From NCBI RefSeq assembly GCF_007830255.1, contig NZ_VLKG01000004.1:230737-294736 (forward strand): 64,000 nucleotides of DNA, read 5' to 3'. The notes beneath the pieces are model-generated. The model did no database searches. It saw only the letters and a list, made by a program, of their open reading frames with translations, and was not told the origin of the DNA. The DNA comes from Azomonas agilis. GTDB taxonomy: Bacteria > Pseudomonadota > Gammaproteobacteria > Pseudomonadales > Pseudomonadaceae. Positions 53,168 to 61,412 of the stretch are shown one piece after another. Position numbers and translations under genes: made by a program. How positions within the stretch are numbered: the stretch's first letter is position 1; every line of letters begins with the position of its first letter.

Positions 53168-54781
53168 ATGAAGTGTTCTCGGCGTGGGTTGCTGGCGGGT
53201 GCTGCAGCAATGGCTGCAACGGCAGGGGGGATAGGCTTGTCCATCGCGGGGTACCGGCGTTATCAAGCGATGGAAGCAGCCGCGCTGAACGAGGAGCCTA
53301 CCATCAATCCACCCAGTCTCGGGCAGAACTTGTTGGCCGGGCGATTGGTTGGTATTTGGGATTTTCGTTTGCTGGATGGGCAACAGGATTTTGCGGATTT
53401 CTCCGGTGAAGGGCTGGAGCTGCTGCTGGACGTAGGCCCATTTGGCCGGGCCGTGCGTGGACATCTCGGGCGTAGGCCTTTTCTCGCCGGTGGTTTCGAG
53501 CTCTTTGGTGAGCTTTCGACCGATAAGGGAGCCAATTTACGCTGGAAGCTGGTCAACAGCGCTGGGCAAGCCTATGAATGCTCAGCAATCTTTGACGAGA
53601 TTTGGGGTATTTCGAGTATCGGTGGTGGCGAGGCAACGCTCAGCGGCACAGTACGCCGGCAGGGTAGTCAGCCCGGTTGGTCAGCGGCACAGGCCAAGTT
53701 CTTGGCTAAGCGGCGTCCCTTCATTCCCGCTCGGGAGCGGCTCCCCGCCTACCATCCGGAGCTGCATGCTTGGCTGATTTCTCCTAGGCATCGTCTGTAC
53801 CATCAGCTCTGGCATGCCAGTCGCGACCGTTGGCATCGTCTCGATAACGACCGTCGTCAGTCGCTGCGCGGATTGGATTGGCAGCCGGGGCCGCTGGGCA
53901 AGGAGCGGGATGCCCGAGGCAAGCAGCGGCACAGCAATGGTTCCGGCGAGGATTTTTTGTTTATGCATCGGCAGATGCTAAGACATGCCCGCAGCTTTCA
54001 ACCCTTGCTGTCTTGGAAACGCTTGCCACCTCCTAGGCCGTTTATCGGTCATGGTATCCAAGCATTTGTGGATTACGTGGAAAACAAAGATGGCTATTCG
54101 GTGCCACCGGCTTGGGAGTCACCGGGTGACGATGCCTTCAATCAATGGCTTAGGAATGTGAAGAGCAGTGAGGGTTTTTATGGTAATTTCCAGTTGTGGG
54201 AAGCGCAGTATCAGAATCCAGAATATCTGGCCACCCTATGCTTAGGAGAGTTGGGTAGCCGCATCGAGTTGGGTGTGCATGACTGGCTGCATATGTGCTG
54301 GGCAGCGGTGAGGCGTGATCCAAACAGTCAGTACCCTTTGATCTACGATCGGGCCCCTAACGATTTTTCCGAACGTTGGTTCCGGGCCGAAAATGACTAT
54401 CTGGCTGATGCCTTTTCATCCCATGTAAGTCCTGTGTTCTGGGCTTTCCACGGCTGGATTGACGATCGACTTGAGGACTGGTTTCAGGCCCATGAGCAAG
54501 CCCATCCGGGTGAGGTTCAGCGCCGGGAAATCGAGGGTGTACCTTGGTTCGCCAAGGGTCGTTGGGTTGAGATCGACAAGCCTTGGCTTGGGCCAGAACA
54601 GGCCGGTTGTGGTGCTTGGGGACGTAGCAATGGTGGTGGCGGAGACTTGGACATTGAGACCATGAAGCTGGCCTTGCATCTCATCCATGATGCCGATGAA
54701 GAAGCTAGGCGTTTAGCCGGGCGCGTTCCACGGCGGCCTTGGTACGGTCGTCACCTACCACCGGGGCCCAGTCAGAGTTGA
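53168..54781 (+). CDS. pvdP: PvdP-like copper tyrosinase with Tat signal
   Basis: Start ATG 53168 gives a Tat signal peptide (MKCSRRGLLAGAAAMAATAG) and 537 residues. An N-terminal beta domain (ADFSGEGLELLLDV; ELSTDKGANLRWKL) precedes a di-copper tyrosinase domain. Its likely ligands are His 267 (FLFMHRQM), His 371 and 375 (GVHDWLHMCW), and His 419 and 428 (SSHVSPVFWAFHGW). PvdP oxidises the D-Tyr/Dab condensation product during pyoverdine chromophore formation in the periplasm. The window shows no peptide synthetase, so its substrate could be a different siderophore. Confidence 0.82.
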   Translation: MKCSRRGLLAGAAAMAATAGGIGLSIAGYRRYQAMEAAALNEEPTINPPSLGQNLLAGRLVGIWDFRLLDGQQDFADFSGEGLELLLDVGPFGRAVRGHLGRRPFLAGGFELFGELSTDKGANLRWKLVNSAGQAYECSAIFDEIWGISSIGGGEATLSGTVRRQGSQPGWSAAQAKFLAKRRPFIPARERLPAYHPELHAWLISPRHRLYHQLWHASRDRWHRLDNDRRQSLRGLDWQPGPLGKERDARGKQRHSNGSGEDFLFMHRQMLRHARSFQPLLSWKRLPPPRPFIGHGIQAFVDYVENKDGYSVPPAWESPGDDAFNQWLRNVKSSEGFYGNFQLWEAQYQNPEYLATLCLGELGSRIELGVHDWLHMCWAAVRRDPNSQYPLIYDRAPNDFSERWFRAENDYLADAFSSHVSPVFWAFHGWIDDRLEDWFQAHEQAHPGEVQRREIEGVPWFAKGRWVEIDKPWLGPEQAGCGAWGRSNGGGGDLDIETMKLALHLIHDADEEARRLAGRVPRRPWYGRHLPPGPSQS

Positions 54782-54839
54782 AGGGGGTCATCCGTTCCGA
54801 CCGCTTTGTTGATTGCTGGATGAACCCTATCCGTATCGG

Positions 54840-54863
54840 TAAAGAATTTCACAGCGACATCGT
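54840..54863 (+). promoter_or_regulatory. PvdS-type box (TAAAG variant) of the arabinosyl-lipid operon
   Basis: TAAAG (54840-54844), 16 nt, CGT (54861-54863), 58 nt before the proposed GTG start at 54922. One base differs from consensus. It would allow transcription separate from pvdP. Confidence 0.5.
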
Positions 54864-54921
54864 TCATGGGAAAAGGCATTCGAGCTTGGCTATCGGATGC
54901 TCTCCTTATGAGGACAGGAAT

Positions 54922-56346
54922 GTGGCTGAACTCCCGCTAGTAATTGATTTAGACGGAACTTTGCTCCGCTCTGACATGTTGCACGAGGCCAGTCTTCGTT
55001 TTGCCAAACGCAGCCCGTGGCGTATTGCTTCGCTGTTTGGCTGGCTGGCTCGTGGCAAGGCGTACTTGAAGGAACAACTGGCCCGACAAACGCCCTTTGA
55101 CGTGGAGCATCTTCCCTACAACCCAGAAGTGATGGAGTTGATAGAGCAGCATCGTTTACGGGGTACACCGGTGGTGCTGGCAACGGCGACCCATCGGCTG
55201 CACGCGGAAAAGATCGCTGCTCATCTACAGGTCTTCGATCGGGTATTCGCTACGGAGCATGATTGCAACCTCGGCGCAGAAGCCAAGCGTGACCTGTTGG
55301 TACGCGAGTACGGAGAAAAAGGCTTCGATTATGTCGGCAATGCCCACGCAGATCTGTCCGTATGGGCCTCGGCCAACCGCGCTTATGTGGTACAGCCACA
55401 TTCGGGGGTGGAGCGCAGGGCCAAAGCATTAGGCAACGTCGCGCAAGTGTTCAAAAGCGCCGACCATCCGCTGAAAAACTGGTTAAAGGCCCTTCGGTTG
55501 CATCAATGGCTGAAGAATCTGCTGCTGTTCATACCGCTCTTTGCCGCCCATCTGGCTGATGATCCACAAAAGCTTGGGCAAGTGGTTATTGCGTTCCTGC
55601 TGTTTGGGTTATGCGCTTCCAGTGTGTACATCCTCAATGACCTGCTGGATATTGATGATGACCGTCGCCATCCGCGTAAGTGCATGCGTCCCTTTGCTGC
55701 CGGGAAGCTCTCCATCGGCTCAGGGCTGTTGGCTTTCCCTATCTTACTCTCAGTAGCTTTTGTCGGTGCTTGGCTGCTGTTGCCGCCTTTGTTCAGCGGG
55801 GCGATGCTCGCTTACTACCTCTTGACCCTAGCCTATTCTTTGGGGTTGAAGCGAGTCATGGTGGTTGATGTCATCACCTTGGGCTTGCTGTATACCCTGA
55901 GAATCATCGCTGGAGCTTTTGTCCTCGATTTACAGCCTACCTTCTGGATACTGGCATTCTCTCTGTTTATCTTTCTGAGTTTGGCCCTGATCAAGCGTTA
56001 TGCAGAGCTTCGTGAGGCCCGAGAGCTGGGTAAGATGGGACGGGCATCGGGAAGAGACTACTTTCCTGCAGACCTAGAGATGATATCGTCCATCGGTACA
56101 GCCTCTGGCTATCTCTCAGTTTTGATACTGGCGTTGTATATTCAGGAAATATCCCAAACCGCACTTTATCGCTATCCAGTGATTATTTGGTTTGCCTGTC
56201 CCTTGCTGTTGTTCTGGATCAGTCGGGCTTGGTTCTTGACCCATCGTGGTTTGATGCATGACGACCCTGTAGTGTTCGCGGCGAAGGATCGTATCAGTTT
56301 GATCACTGGAGCTCTGTTTGCGCTGGTCTTTTGGCTGGCCGCATGA
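54922..56346 (+). CDS. HAD phosphatase-UbiA fusion (decaprenyl-phosphate phosphoribosyltransferase-like)
   Basis: GTG 54922 is preferred (GAGGA 6 nt upstream, product starts VAELPLVIDLDGTLL); ATG at 54823 is an alternative. The 474-residue product has an N-terminal HAD domain with the nucleophile motif DLDGTL and ATATHRLHAEKIA. A UbiA membrane domain follows (LRLHQWLKNLLLFIPLFAAH; NDLLDIDDDRRHPRKC). The UbiA part resembles Rv3806c, which joins PRPP to decaprenyl phosphate; the HAD part could remove the 5-phosphate. Its stop overlaps the next gene by ATGA. Confidence 0.83.
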   Translation: MAELPLVIDLDGTLLRSDMLHEASLRFAKRSPWRIASLFGWLARGKAYLKEQLARQTPFDVEHLPYNPEVMELIEQHRLRGTPVVLATATHRLHAEKIAAHLQVFDRVFATEHDCNLGAEAKRDLLVREYGEKGFDYVGNAHADLSVWASANRAYVVQPHSGVERRAKALGNVAQVFKSADHPLKNWLKALRLHQWLKNLLLFIPLFAAHLADDPQKLGQVVIAFLLFGLCASSVYILNDLLDIDDDRRHPRKCMRPFAAGKLSIGSGLLAFPILLSVAFVGAWLLLPPLFSGAMLAYYLLTLAYSLGLKRVMVVDVITLGLLYTLRIIAGAFVLDLQPTFWILAFSLFIFLSLALIKRYAELREARELGKMGRASGRDYFPADLEMISSIGTASGYLSVLILALYIQEISQTALYRYPVIIWFACPLLLFWISRAWFLTHRGLMHDDPVVFAAKDRISLITGALFALVFWLAA

Positions 56347-57656
56347 AGACACTTGGATCTTGGGGACGTTATCCATATTCCCCGCAGCAGCCAATTCCTT
56401 GCCACTGGCGTCAACAGGTCGCCGAGCAAGGGCTAGCATGGAGGGATTGTCAGGCCGTCGGACTGCCTTACGGCAACGGGCGCAGTTATGGCGATAGCTG
56501 TCTCGCCAGTAGCGACCAAGTGCTGTATATGCGTCCGCTGGCGCGCTTCATTGAGGCTGATTGGCAGCAGGGTCTTGTTACAGTGGAAGCGGGCATGACC
56601 CTCGGGGAGCTGCTCCAGTGCAGTATCGCCAAGGGCTGGTTCCTGCCGGTTACACCGGGTACTCGCTTGGCCACCGTAGGCGGTGCGATTGCTAATGACG
56701 TACATGGCAAAAACCACCATGTGCAGGGCACCTTTGGCCGCCATGTCGATGGGATCGAACTGGTTCGCACTGACCTAGGCTTGGTTCAGTGCAGCCCCAC
56801 GGCGCATGCCGAACTGTTCAATGCCACCCTGGGGGGCTTGGGTTTAACGGGTGTTATTGTCGCGGCAACCTTGCGCCTGCGGCGCATAGCTTCCAGCAAG
56901 ATCCGCCTACAGCAGATACGCTTCGACAATCTGCGAGAATACTTTGCCATCAGCCGTGAGCTGGATATTCGCCATGAATACAATGTCGCTTGGGTAGACT
57001 GCCTAGCGCCACTGTCACAAATTGGACGGGGCGTATTTTTGGCGGGCGATCACCATGATCAAGCACCCTGCAAGCCTAGGCCAGTTACCACGGTACGCAT
57101 TCCCATCACTCCACCGATCCCTCTTTTTAATCAGCTGACGCTCAGGGCGCTTAACAGTCTCTACTTCCGTTGCAAAGGCACTCGTCCGGAGCGTCTGCAA
57201 GATTACGATGCTTTTTTTTACCCCTTGGATCGCTTGCTCGAATGGAACCGTATTTATGGCCCTTGGGGGTTTCAGCAGTACCAGTGCGTTATCCCTCACG
57301 GGGATGCTGAAGAAGCCGTAGGCGAGCTGCTTGCGACCATCCGCCGCCATAACGAAGGGTCCTTTCTTGCCGTCCTGAAGAACTGCGGGGATATGCCGTC
57401 ACCGGGACTGCTGTCCTTTCCCATGCCGGGTGTGTCTCTAGCCCTAGATTTTCCCCAGCGCGGGGAACGTACTCGAAAGCTGTTCTTGATACTCGACCAC
57501 ATTGTGCGAGACGCGGGAGGGCGCTTGTATCCGGCTAAGGATGCCCACATGAGCGGCGATGATTTCAGAGCAGCCTACCCCGCTTGGGAGCGGCTAGAAA
57601 ACCTGCGTGATCCGGCCCTCCTTTCCCAATTTTGGCAACGAGTGACTTTACAATGA
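56343..57656 (+). CDS. DprE1-like FAD-dependent oxidase
   Basis: The 437-residue protein has the FAD-binding-4 pattern: GLPYGNGRSYGDSCL, PVTPGTRLATVGGAIANDVH, GKNHHVQGTFGRHV and NATLGGLGLTGVI. The ALO/DprE1 C-terminal half includes FYPLDRLLEWNRIYGPWGF. DprE1 oxidises the ribose 2-OH of decaprenylphosphoryl ribose; a DprE2-like reductase follows with a 4-nt overlap. The pair gives decaprenylphosphoryl arabinose. Confidence 0.87.
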   Translation: MKTLGSWGRYPYSPQQPIPCHWRQQVAEQGLAWRDCQAVGLPYGNGRSYGDSCLASSDQVLYMRPLARFIEADWQQGLVTVEAGMTLGELLQCSIAKGWFLPVTPGTRLATVGGAIANDVHGKNHHVQGTFGRHVDGIELVRTDLGLVQCSPTAHAELFNATLGGLGLTGVIVAATLRLRRIASSKIRLQQIRFDNLREYFAISRELDIRHEYNVAWVDCLAPLSQIGRGVFLAGDHHDQAPCKPRPVTTVRIPITPPIPLFNQLTLRALNSLYFRCKGTRPERLQDYDAFFYPLDRLLEWNRIYGPWGFQQYQCVIPHGDAEEAVGELLATIRRHNEGSFLAVLKNCGDMPSPGLLSFPMPGVSLALDFPQRGERTRKLFLILDHIVRDAGGRLYPAKDAHMSGDDFRAAYPAWERLENLRDPALLSQFWQRVTLQ

Positions 57657-58393
57657 ATAACATCCTGATTATTGGCGGTACTTCCGCCATCGCTACCGCC
57701 TGTGCTCGCCTGTGGGCGGAACAGCACAGTCGTTTTATGCTGGTTGGCCGTAATGCGGAAAAGTTGCAGCAAACTGCCGCCGATCTGCAAGCGCGAGGGG
57801 CTACCGAGGTACAGACCCATATTCTGGATCTGGACGACCTCGATGGACACGCAGCGATGCTGGAGAGAACCCAGCAGCTCTTGCAGAGGATAGATATTGC
57901 TCTAGTCGCCCACGGCAGTCTGCCAGATCAGCCCATGTGTGAGCGGGACCCCGACTATGCAGTGCGCGCCTTCACCAGCAACGGCCTCAACGTGATCGCC
58001 CTGCTGACCCGACTGGGCAACCTGATGGAGGTGCAGGGAGGCGGCAGTATTGCGGTAATCTCCTCAGTGGCCGGAGAGCGTGGCAGGCCCAGCAATTATC
58101 TGTACGGCAGCGCCAAGGCCGCCGTCAGCGTCTTTTGCAGCGGACTGCGCGCGCGATTATTCAAGTCGAATGTCCATCTATTGACGATCAAACCCGGATT
58201 TGTCGATACGCCCATGACGCAAGGCTTGGCGTTACCGGGCCTGCTGCTCGCCCAGCCAGATAGGGTGGCTCGGGATATTCTTTCAGCCCTGCAAAAACGT
58301 CGCTTGACGCTTTATACGCCTTGGTTTTGGGCTCCCATCATGGCGGTCATAAAATCCATTCCTGAATTCGCTTTCAAACGGCTTTCACTGTAA
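57653..58393 (+). CDS. DprE2-like short-chain reductase
   Basis: Start ATG 57653 overlaps the dprE1-like stop. The 246-residue SDR has the cofactor motif ILIIGGTSAIATACARLWAE (the GGTSxI form of DprE2), VAHGSLPDQ and the YGSAKAAVSVF active site. It would reduce the 2-keto intermediate to the arabino sugar. No other function is suggested by context. Confidence 0.87.
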   Translation: MNNILIIGGTSAIATACARLWAEQHSRFMLVGRNAEKLQQTAADLQARGATEVQTHILDLDDLDGHAAMLERTQQLLQRIDIALVAHGSLPDQPMCERDPDYAVRAFTSNGLNVIALLTRLGNLMEVQGGGSIAVISSVAGERGRPSNYLYGSAKAAVSVFCSGLRARLFKSNVHLLTIKPGFVDTPMTQGLALPGLLLAQPDRVARDILSALQKRRLTLYTPWFWAPIMAVIKSIPEFAFKRLSL

Positions 58394-58425
58394 GTCGTCA
58401 TTTCCCTTTTTTGAGTTGAGTTTTT

Positions 58426-59388
58426 ATGGAACCTAGAGCAGCGGATGCTGAACATCGTGGCTGGGTTTACCGCGCCGCGATTTATTCCACCATTGTGTCG
58501 GCACTGGGCTATCTTGCGTTTTCTCTTTGGGGCGGTTGGCGAGAGGTTGTAGACGCGCTGGGCAGAGTTGGCCTAGTAGGATTGTGCTTCGCCCTTGGCA
58601 TGTCAGTGTTTAACTATGTCCTGCGTTTTCTGCGTTGGCAGTGTTATCTGGAAGCATTAGGTCATACGCTGGCTTGGCGACCCAGCTTTAGAGTTTACTT
58701 GGCCGGCTTTGCCCTCTCGGCAACCCCCGGGAAAATTGGTGAAACCATTCGCAGTGGGCTACTCAAGCGCCACGGCGTTCCCTACAGCAGAAGCCTAGCT
58801 GCCTTGCTGAGCGAGCGTCTCTCCGACCTGTTGGCCATTACCGGTCTGGTCACTATTGGCCTCGGCCACTATCCGCAAACTCGTTCCATAGCCATGATAG
58901 GATTAGCCATCATCCTATCCACCCTGTTTCTGTTGTCTCAGTACCGCTTGATTAGGCAGGTATTGTATTGGTTAAGAGGGCGGCACGGTCGGTTCGTGGA
59001 GTTATCACGTCATACACTAATCATGCTGCTTGATGCGCGGCGTTGTCACACGCCCCTATTATTGCTCAGTAGCTCACTGCTGAGCCTTGCCGGTTGGGGC
59101 GCAGAGGCATTGGCCTTCCATTTTCTTTTGCATTGGCTCGGGGCTGATGTATCGCTTGGGTTTTCTGTCTTCGTTTACGCTGCCTCTACTTTAGCTGGAG
59201 CGATCAGCTTTATGCCGGGCGGACTGGGGGGTACGGAGGCGGTGATGATTGCTCTGTTACTGACCAATGGCGTACCACAGGCCGATGCCATTGCCGTCAC
59301 GCTGGTTATTCGTCTGACCACCCTGTGGTTTGCTGTTGGTATTGGTGCGATCGCGTTGAGCTACACGGACGAAATGAGAAAAAACTGA
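58426..59388 (+). CDS. YbhN / LPG-synthase-TM family membrane protein (possible lipid-sugar translocase)
   Basis: The 320-residue polytopic protein has the flippase-like pattern RFLRWQCYLEALGHTL, AGFALSATPGKIGETIRSGL, LLSERLSDLLAI and SFMPGGLGGTEAVMIALLL. Relatives include the membrane half of MprF and proteins thought to move polyprenyl-linked or glyco-lipids. It ends the HAD-UbiA/DprE1/DprE2 run, 32 nt after the reductase, so turning decaprenylphosphoryl arabinose to the periplasmic face is the likely task (inference). Confidence 0.78.
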   Translation: MEPRAADAEHRGWVYRAAIYSTIVSALGYLAFSLWGGWREVVDALGRVGLVGLCFALGMSVFNYVLRFLRWQCYLEALGHTLAWRPSFRVYLAGFALSATPGKIGETIRSGLLKRHGVPYSRSLAALLSERLSDLLAITGLVTIGLGHYPQTRSIAMIGLAIILSTLFLLSQYRLIRQVLYWLRGRHGRFVELSRHTLIMLLDARRCHTPLLLLSSSLLSLAGWGAEALAFHFLLHWLGADVSLGFSVFVYAASTLAGAISFMPGGLGGTEAVMIALLLTNGVPQADAIAVTLVIRLTTLWFAVGIGAIALSYTDEMRKN

Positions 59389-59496
59389 ACGGTTTGCTTG
59401 GTTTGGGCTAAAAGATGGTCGCGGATGCTGGTATAGATCCTGCGCGTTGTGCCTAGGGGCGGCGGGCTCAATGATGAACGTTAGGATATTTAATCT

Positions 59497-60498
59497 TTAT
59501 AGTGAAGCGTGGCAGCTTTTGATTAATAGGTGTCCCGCTGCTCTGCTGATTTGTATGGGGAGTACCTGTGGCAGGATATCGACGATGCCTGCAAGCTCTT
59601 GGGTATTGTAGATACCACCAATACGTAAGTTAGCAACGCTACTGTCGGCTAGCTCTAATGGTGTATCTAAATAGCGGTTGATTAAGGGTAGTGCTTGGGC
59701 TAGGGATAGGTCGTCAAGAATCAGTTTACCCTCACGCCAAGCTAAGGATTTGCCGGTATCTACCGGGGCGATGTGTGGTTTGGGGTCGCCTTGGCGGTAG
59801 CTGGCCTGTAGGCCGGGAGTGATGTTGCTGTCCCCATACTGTGGAGCGGTACGCACACGCACTGAGCCCTCTGTCACTGTTACCACCACGTTGTCTTGGT
59901 ATCTGAGAATATTGAATTGGGTACCAGTCACGGTGATGCTACTAGTACCAACCTTTACTACGAAGGGGTGATCGCGATCATGTTGAACATGGAAGTAGGC
60001 CTCGCCTTTATCGAGTTCAATCTGGCGCTGATCACGGTAATTGGTAAATCTCAGGCGCGTTTCTAGGTTCAGCTCTAAATCGCTGCCATCAGGTAGACTT
60101 ACCTGTAACAAGCGTTGTTCGGTTTGGTAGTTGTGATAGTCGTTGGGCAGCCAGCCAAGCATCCAGCCACTGTAGCCGGCAATAGGTAGCACTAATAGTA
60201 GTACAACAGCAGCCCGCAAGGCCGGACGCCTGCGTCGGCGGACGGGCATGGATGGGCGCGTAACGGGCGTATTACTGTAAGTTGGTGTAGGGGGATTTTG
60301 GCGCGGTAAGTGTTCACTAAGCGCCCAGATGTCCAGTATTGCTAGGTACTCCTCCGCATGCCTGGGATCGGCCAGCATCCATTGCTGGAAGGCTTGCCTA
60401 TCCTCCTCATTGCAGTCTTCTGCATGCAGACGCATGCACCAGTCGGCCGCCTCCTGTAGCAGGGTGTCGTCATCGGGGGATGGTGGCTGAGTATTCAT
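59497..60498 (-). CDS. FecR/FpvR-like transmembrane anti-sigma factor
   Basis: The 333-residue protein has a cytosolic N-terminal domain with ADWCMRLHAEDCNEEDRQAF and QQWMLADPRHAEEYL. One transmembrane segment (AAVVLLLVLPIAGYSGWMLG) and a periplasmic FecR domain (DLELNLETRLRF; DKGEAYFHVQHDRDHPFVVK) follow. The C-terminal STN-like tail would contact a TonB receptor. It is divergent from the sigma gene, as fpvR and fpvI are in P. aeruginosa, rather than downstream of it as in fecIR. Confidence 0.88.
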   Translation of the reverse strand: MNTQPPSPDDDTLLQEAADWCMRLHAEDCNEEDRQAFQQWMLADPRHAEEYLAILDIWALSEHLPRQNPPTPTYSNTPVTRPSMPVRRRRRPALRAAVVLLLVLPIAGYSGWMLGWLPNDYHNYQTEQRLLQVSLPDGSDLELNLETRLRFTNYRDQRQIELDKGEAYFHVQHDRDHPFVVKVGTSSITVTGTQFNILRYQDNVVVTVTEGSVRVRTAPQYGDSNITPGLQASYRQGDPKPHIAPVDTGKSLAWREGKLILDDLSLAQALPLINRYLDTPLELADSSVANLRIGGIYNTQELAGIVDILPQVLPIQISRAAGHLLIKSCHASL

Positions 60499-60527
60499 GG
60501 GAGTACCAGAGCAAGGATCACGACTTT

Positions 60528-60546
60528 AACATTGATAAGAATTATA
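60528..60546. promoter_or_regulatory. Fur-box-like site between the sigma and anti-sigma genes
   Basis: AACATTGATAAGAATTATA matches the Fur consensus at 13 of 19 positions, including ATTGATAA and ATTAT. It lies in the divergent gap and could repress both genes under iron-rich conditions. Confidence 0.5.
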
Positions 60547-60626
60547 GAATTATTATAAAGTAATAGGGTTATATTCTGCTAGCATAGCCTCCAGAAGCGC
60601 TGGTGTGGGGCAGCCGAGGAGCCGTC

Positions 60627-61115
60627 TTGGAAAACTACTACCGAGAAATTATTCGCTACTTAACTGCGAAGCTAGGAGACGGACATTTGGCTGCGGACGT
60701 TACCCAAGATGCTTTTCTGCGCATTTTGGAACGCTCCTCCAGTCGGGAGGATATTATCCAGCCCCGCGCTTTTCTATACCGTACAGCGCTTAACCTAGTT
60801 ACCGATGAGCACCGTCGAAGCCGTCACCGATGCCGAGAAGACCTCAATGTGCTAGATGGCGAGGAAGGTATCCAAGTACCCTCGCCGCAGCATGTATTGC
60901 TTCAAAAAGAGCGTCTCGCTCTACTACAGAGAGCTTTGGCAGAGTTATCTGAACCCTGTCGGCAGGCATTCGTATTGCGTAAGTTAGAGGGGCTTGGGCA
61001 TGTCGAAATAGCCCAGCACTTGGGCATTTCCAAAGATATGGTAGAAAAACACATTGTTAATGCCATGAAACATTGCCGCATCCGCATGCGTCAGTGGGAT
61101 GCTGGTCAGCCCTAA
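60627..61115 (+). CDS. FpvI/FecI-like ECF sigma factor
   Basis: TTG 60627 is proposed as start because GAGGAG lies exactly 5 nt upstream; GTG 60603 would add eight residues. The 162-residue product has region 2 (NYYREIIRYLTAKLGDGHLA; TQDAFLRIL) and region 4 (LSEPCRQAFVLRKLEGLGHV; EIAQHLGISKDMVEKHI) of iron-uptake ECF sigmas. With FecR divergent and PvdQ downstream the order recalls P. aeruginosa fpvR-fpvI near pvdA-pvdQ. It, or a PvdS encoded elsewhere, may read the boxes in this region. Confidence 0.87.
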   Translation: MENYYREIIRYLTAKLGDGHLAADVTQDAFLRILERSSSREDIIQPRAFLYRTALNLVTDEHRRSRHRCREDLNVLDGEEGIQVPSPQHVLLQKERLALLQRALAELSEPCRQAFVLRKLEGLGHVEIAQHLGISKDMVEKHIVNAMKHCRIRMRQWDAGQP

Positions 61116-61412
61116 ATTTTTGCACATCCTCCTCGTTCCATCAGCAGGTAGGCTCGTGGCCCTGCTGGCCACATGGGCGCATTCGAGGATATATGGATAT
61201 GAAGCAGACTCTCTCCCTTTTTGTTAGCAGCATACCGCAGGATGTTACCAGTACCTAAAGCGTATGGGGCAGCAGATCTGCATTAGCGGCATGCTTCAGT
61301 CAATGCTACCGACATGCGCAGAAGAAACTGCCAATTCCTTCTAAATTCTTCCTTATCCGGCACGTGCTTGGTGTGTTAAGTGCGTGTGTGTTCACTTGAG
61401 AATCTTTTATTT
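61116..61412. promoter_or_regulatory. pvdQ promoter region with PvdS-type box at 61342-61365
   Basis: CTAAAT with TAAAT at 61342-61346, then 16 nt, then CGT (61363-61365): an exact iron-starvation box including the preceding C. The CGT ends 47 nt before the pvdQ ATG. Otherwise this 297-nt gap holds no gene. Confidence 0.75.

Noticed and set aside
60603..60626. GTG 60603 as start of the ECF sigma factor
   Set aside because: No ribosome site at a proper distance, whereas TTG 60627 has GAGGAG 5 nt upstream; kept only as an alternative.
61073..61258. 61-codon plus-strand frame between the sigma factor and pvdQ
   Set aside because: It overlaps the sigma gene end, has no ribosome site and no recognisable content.
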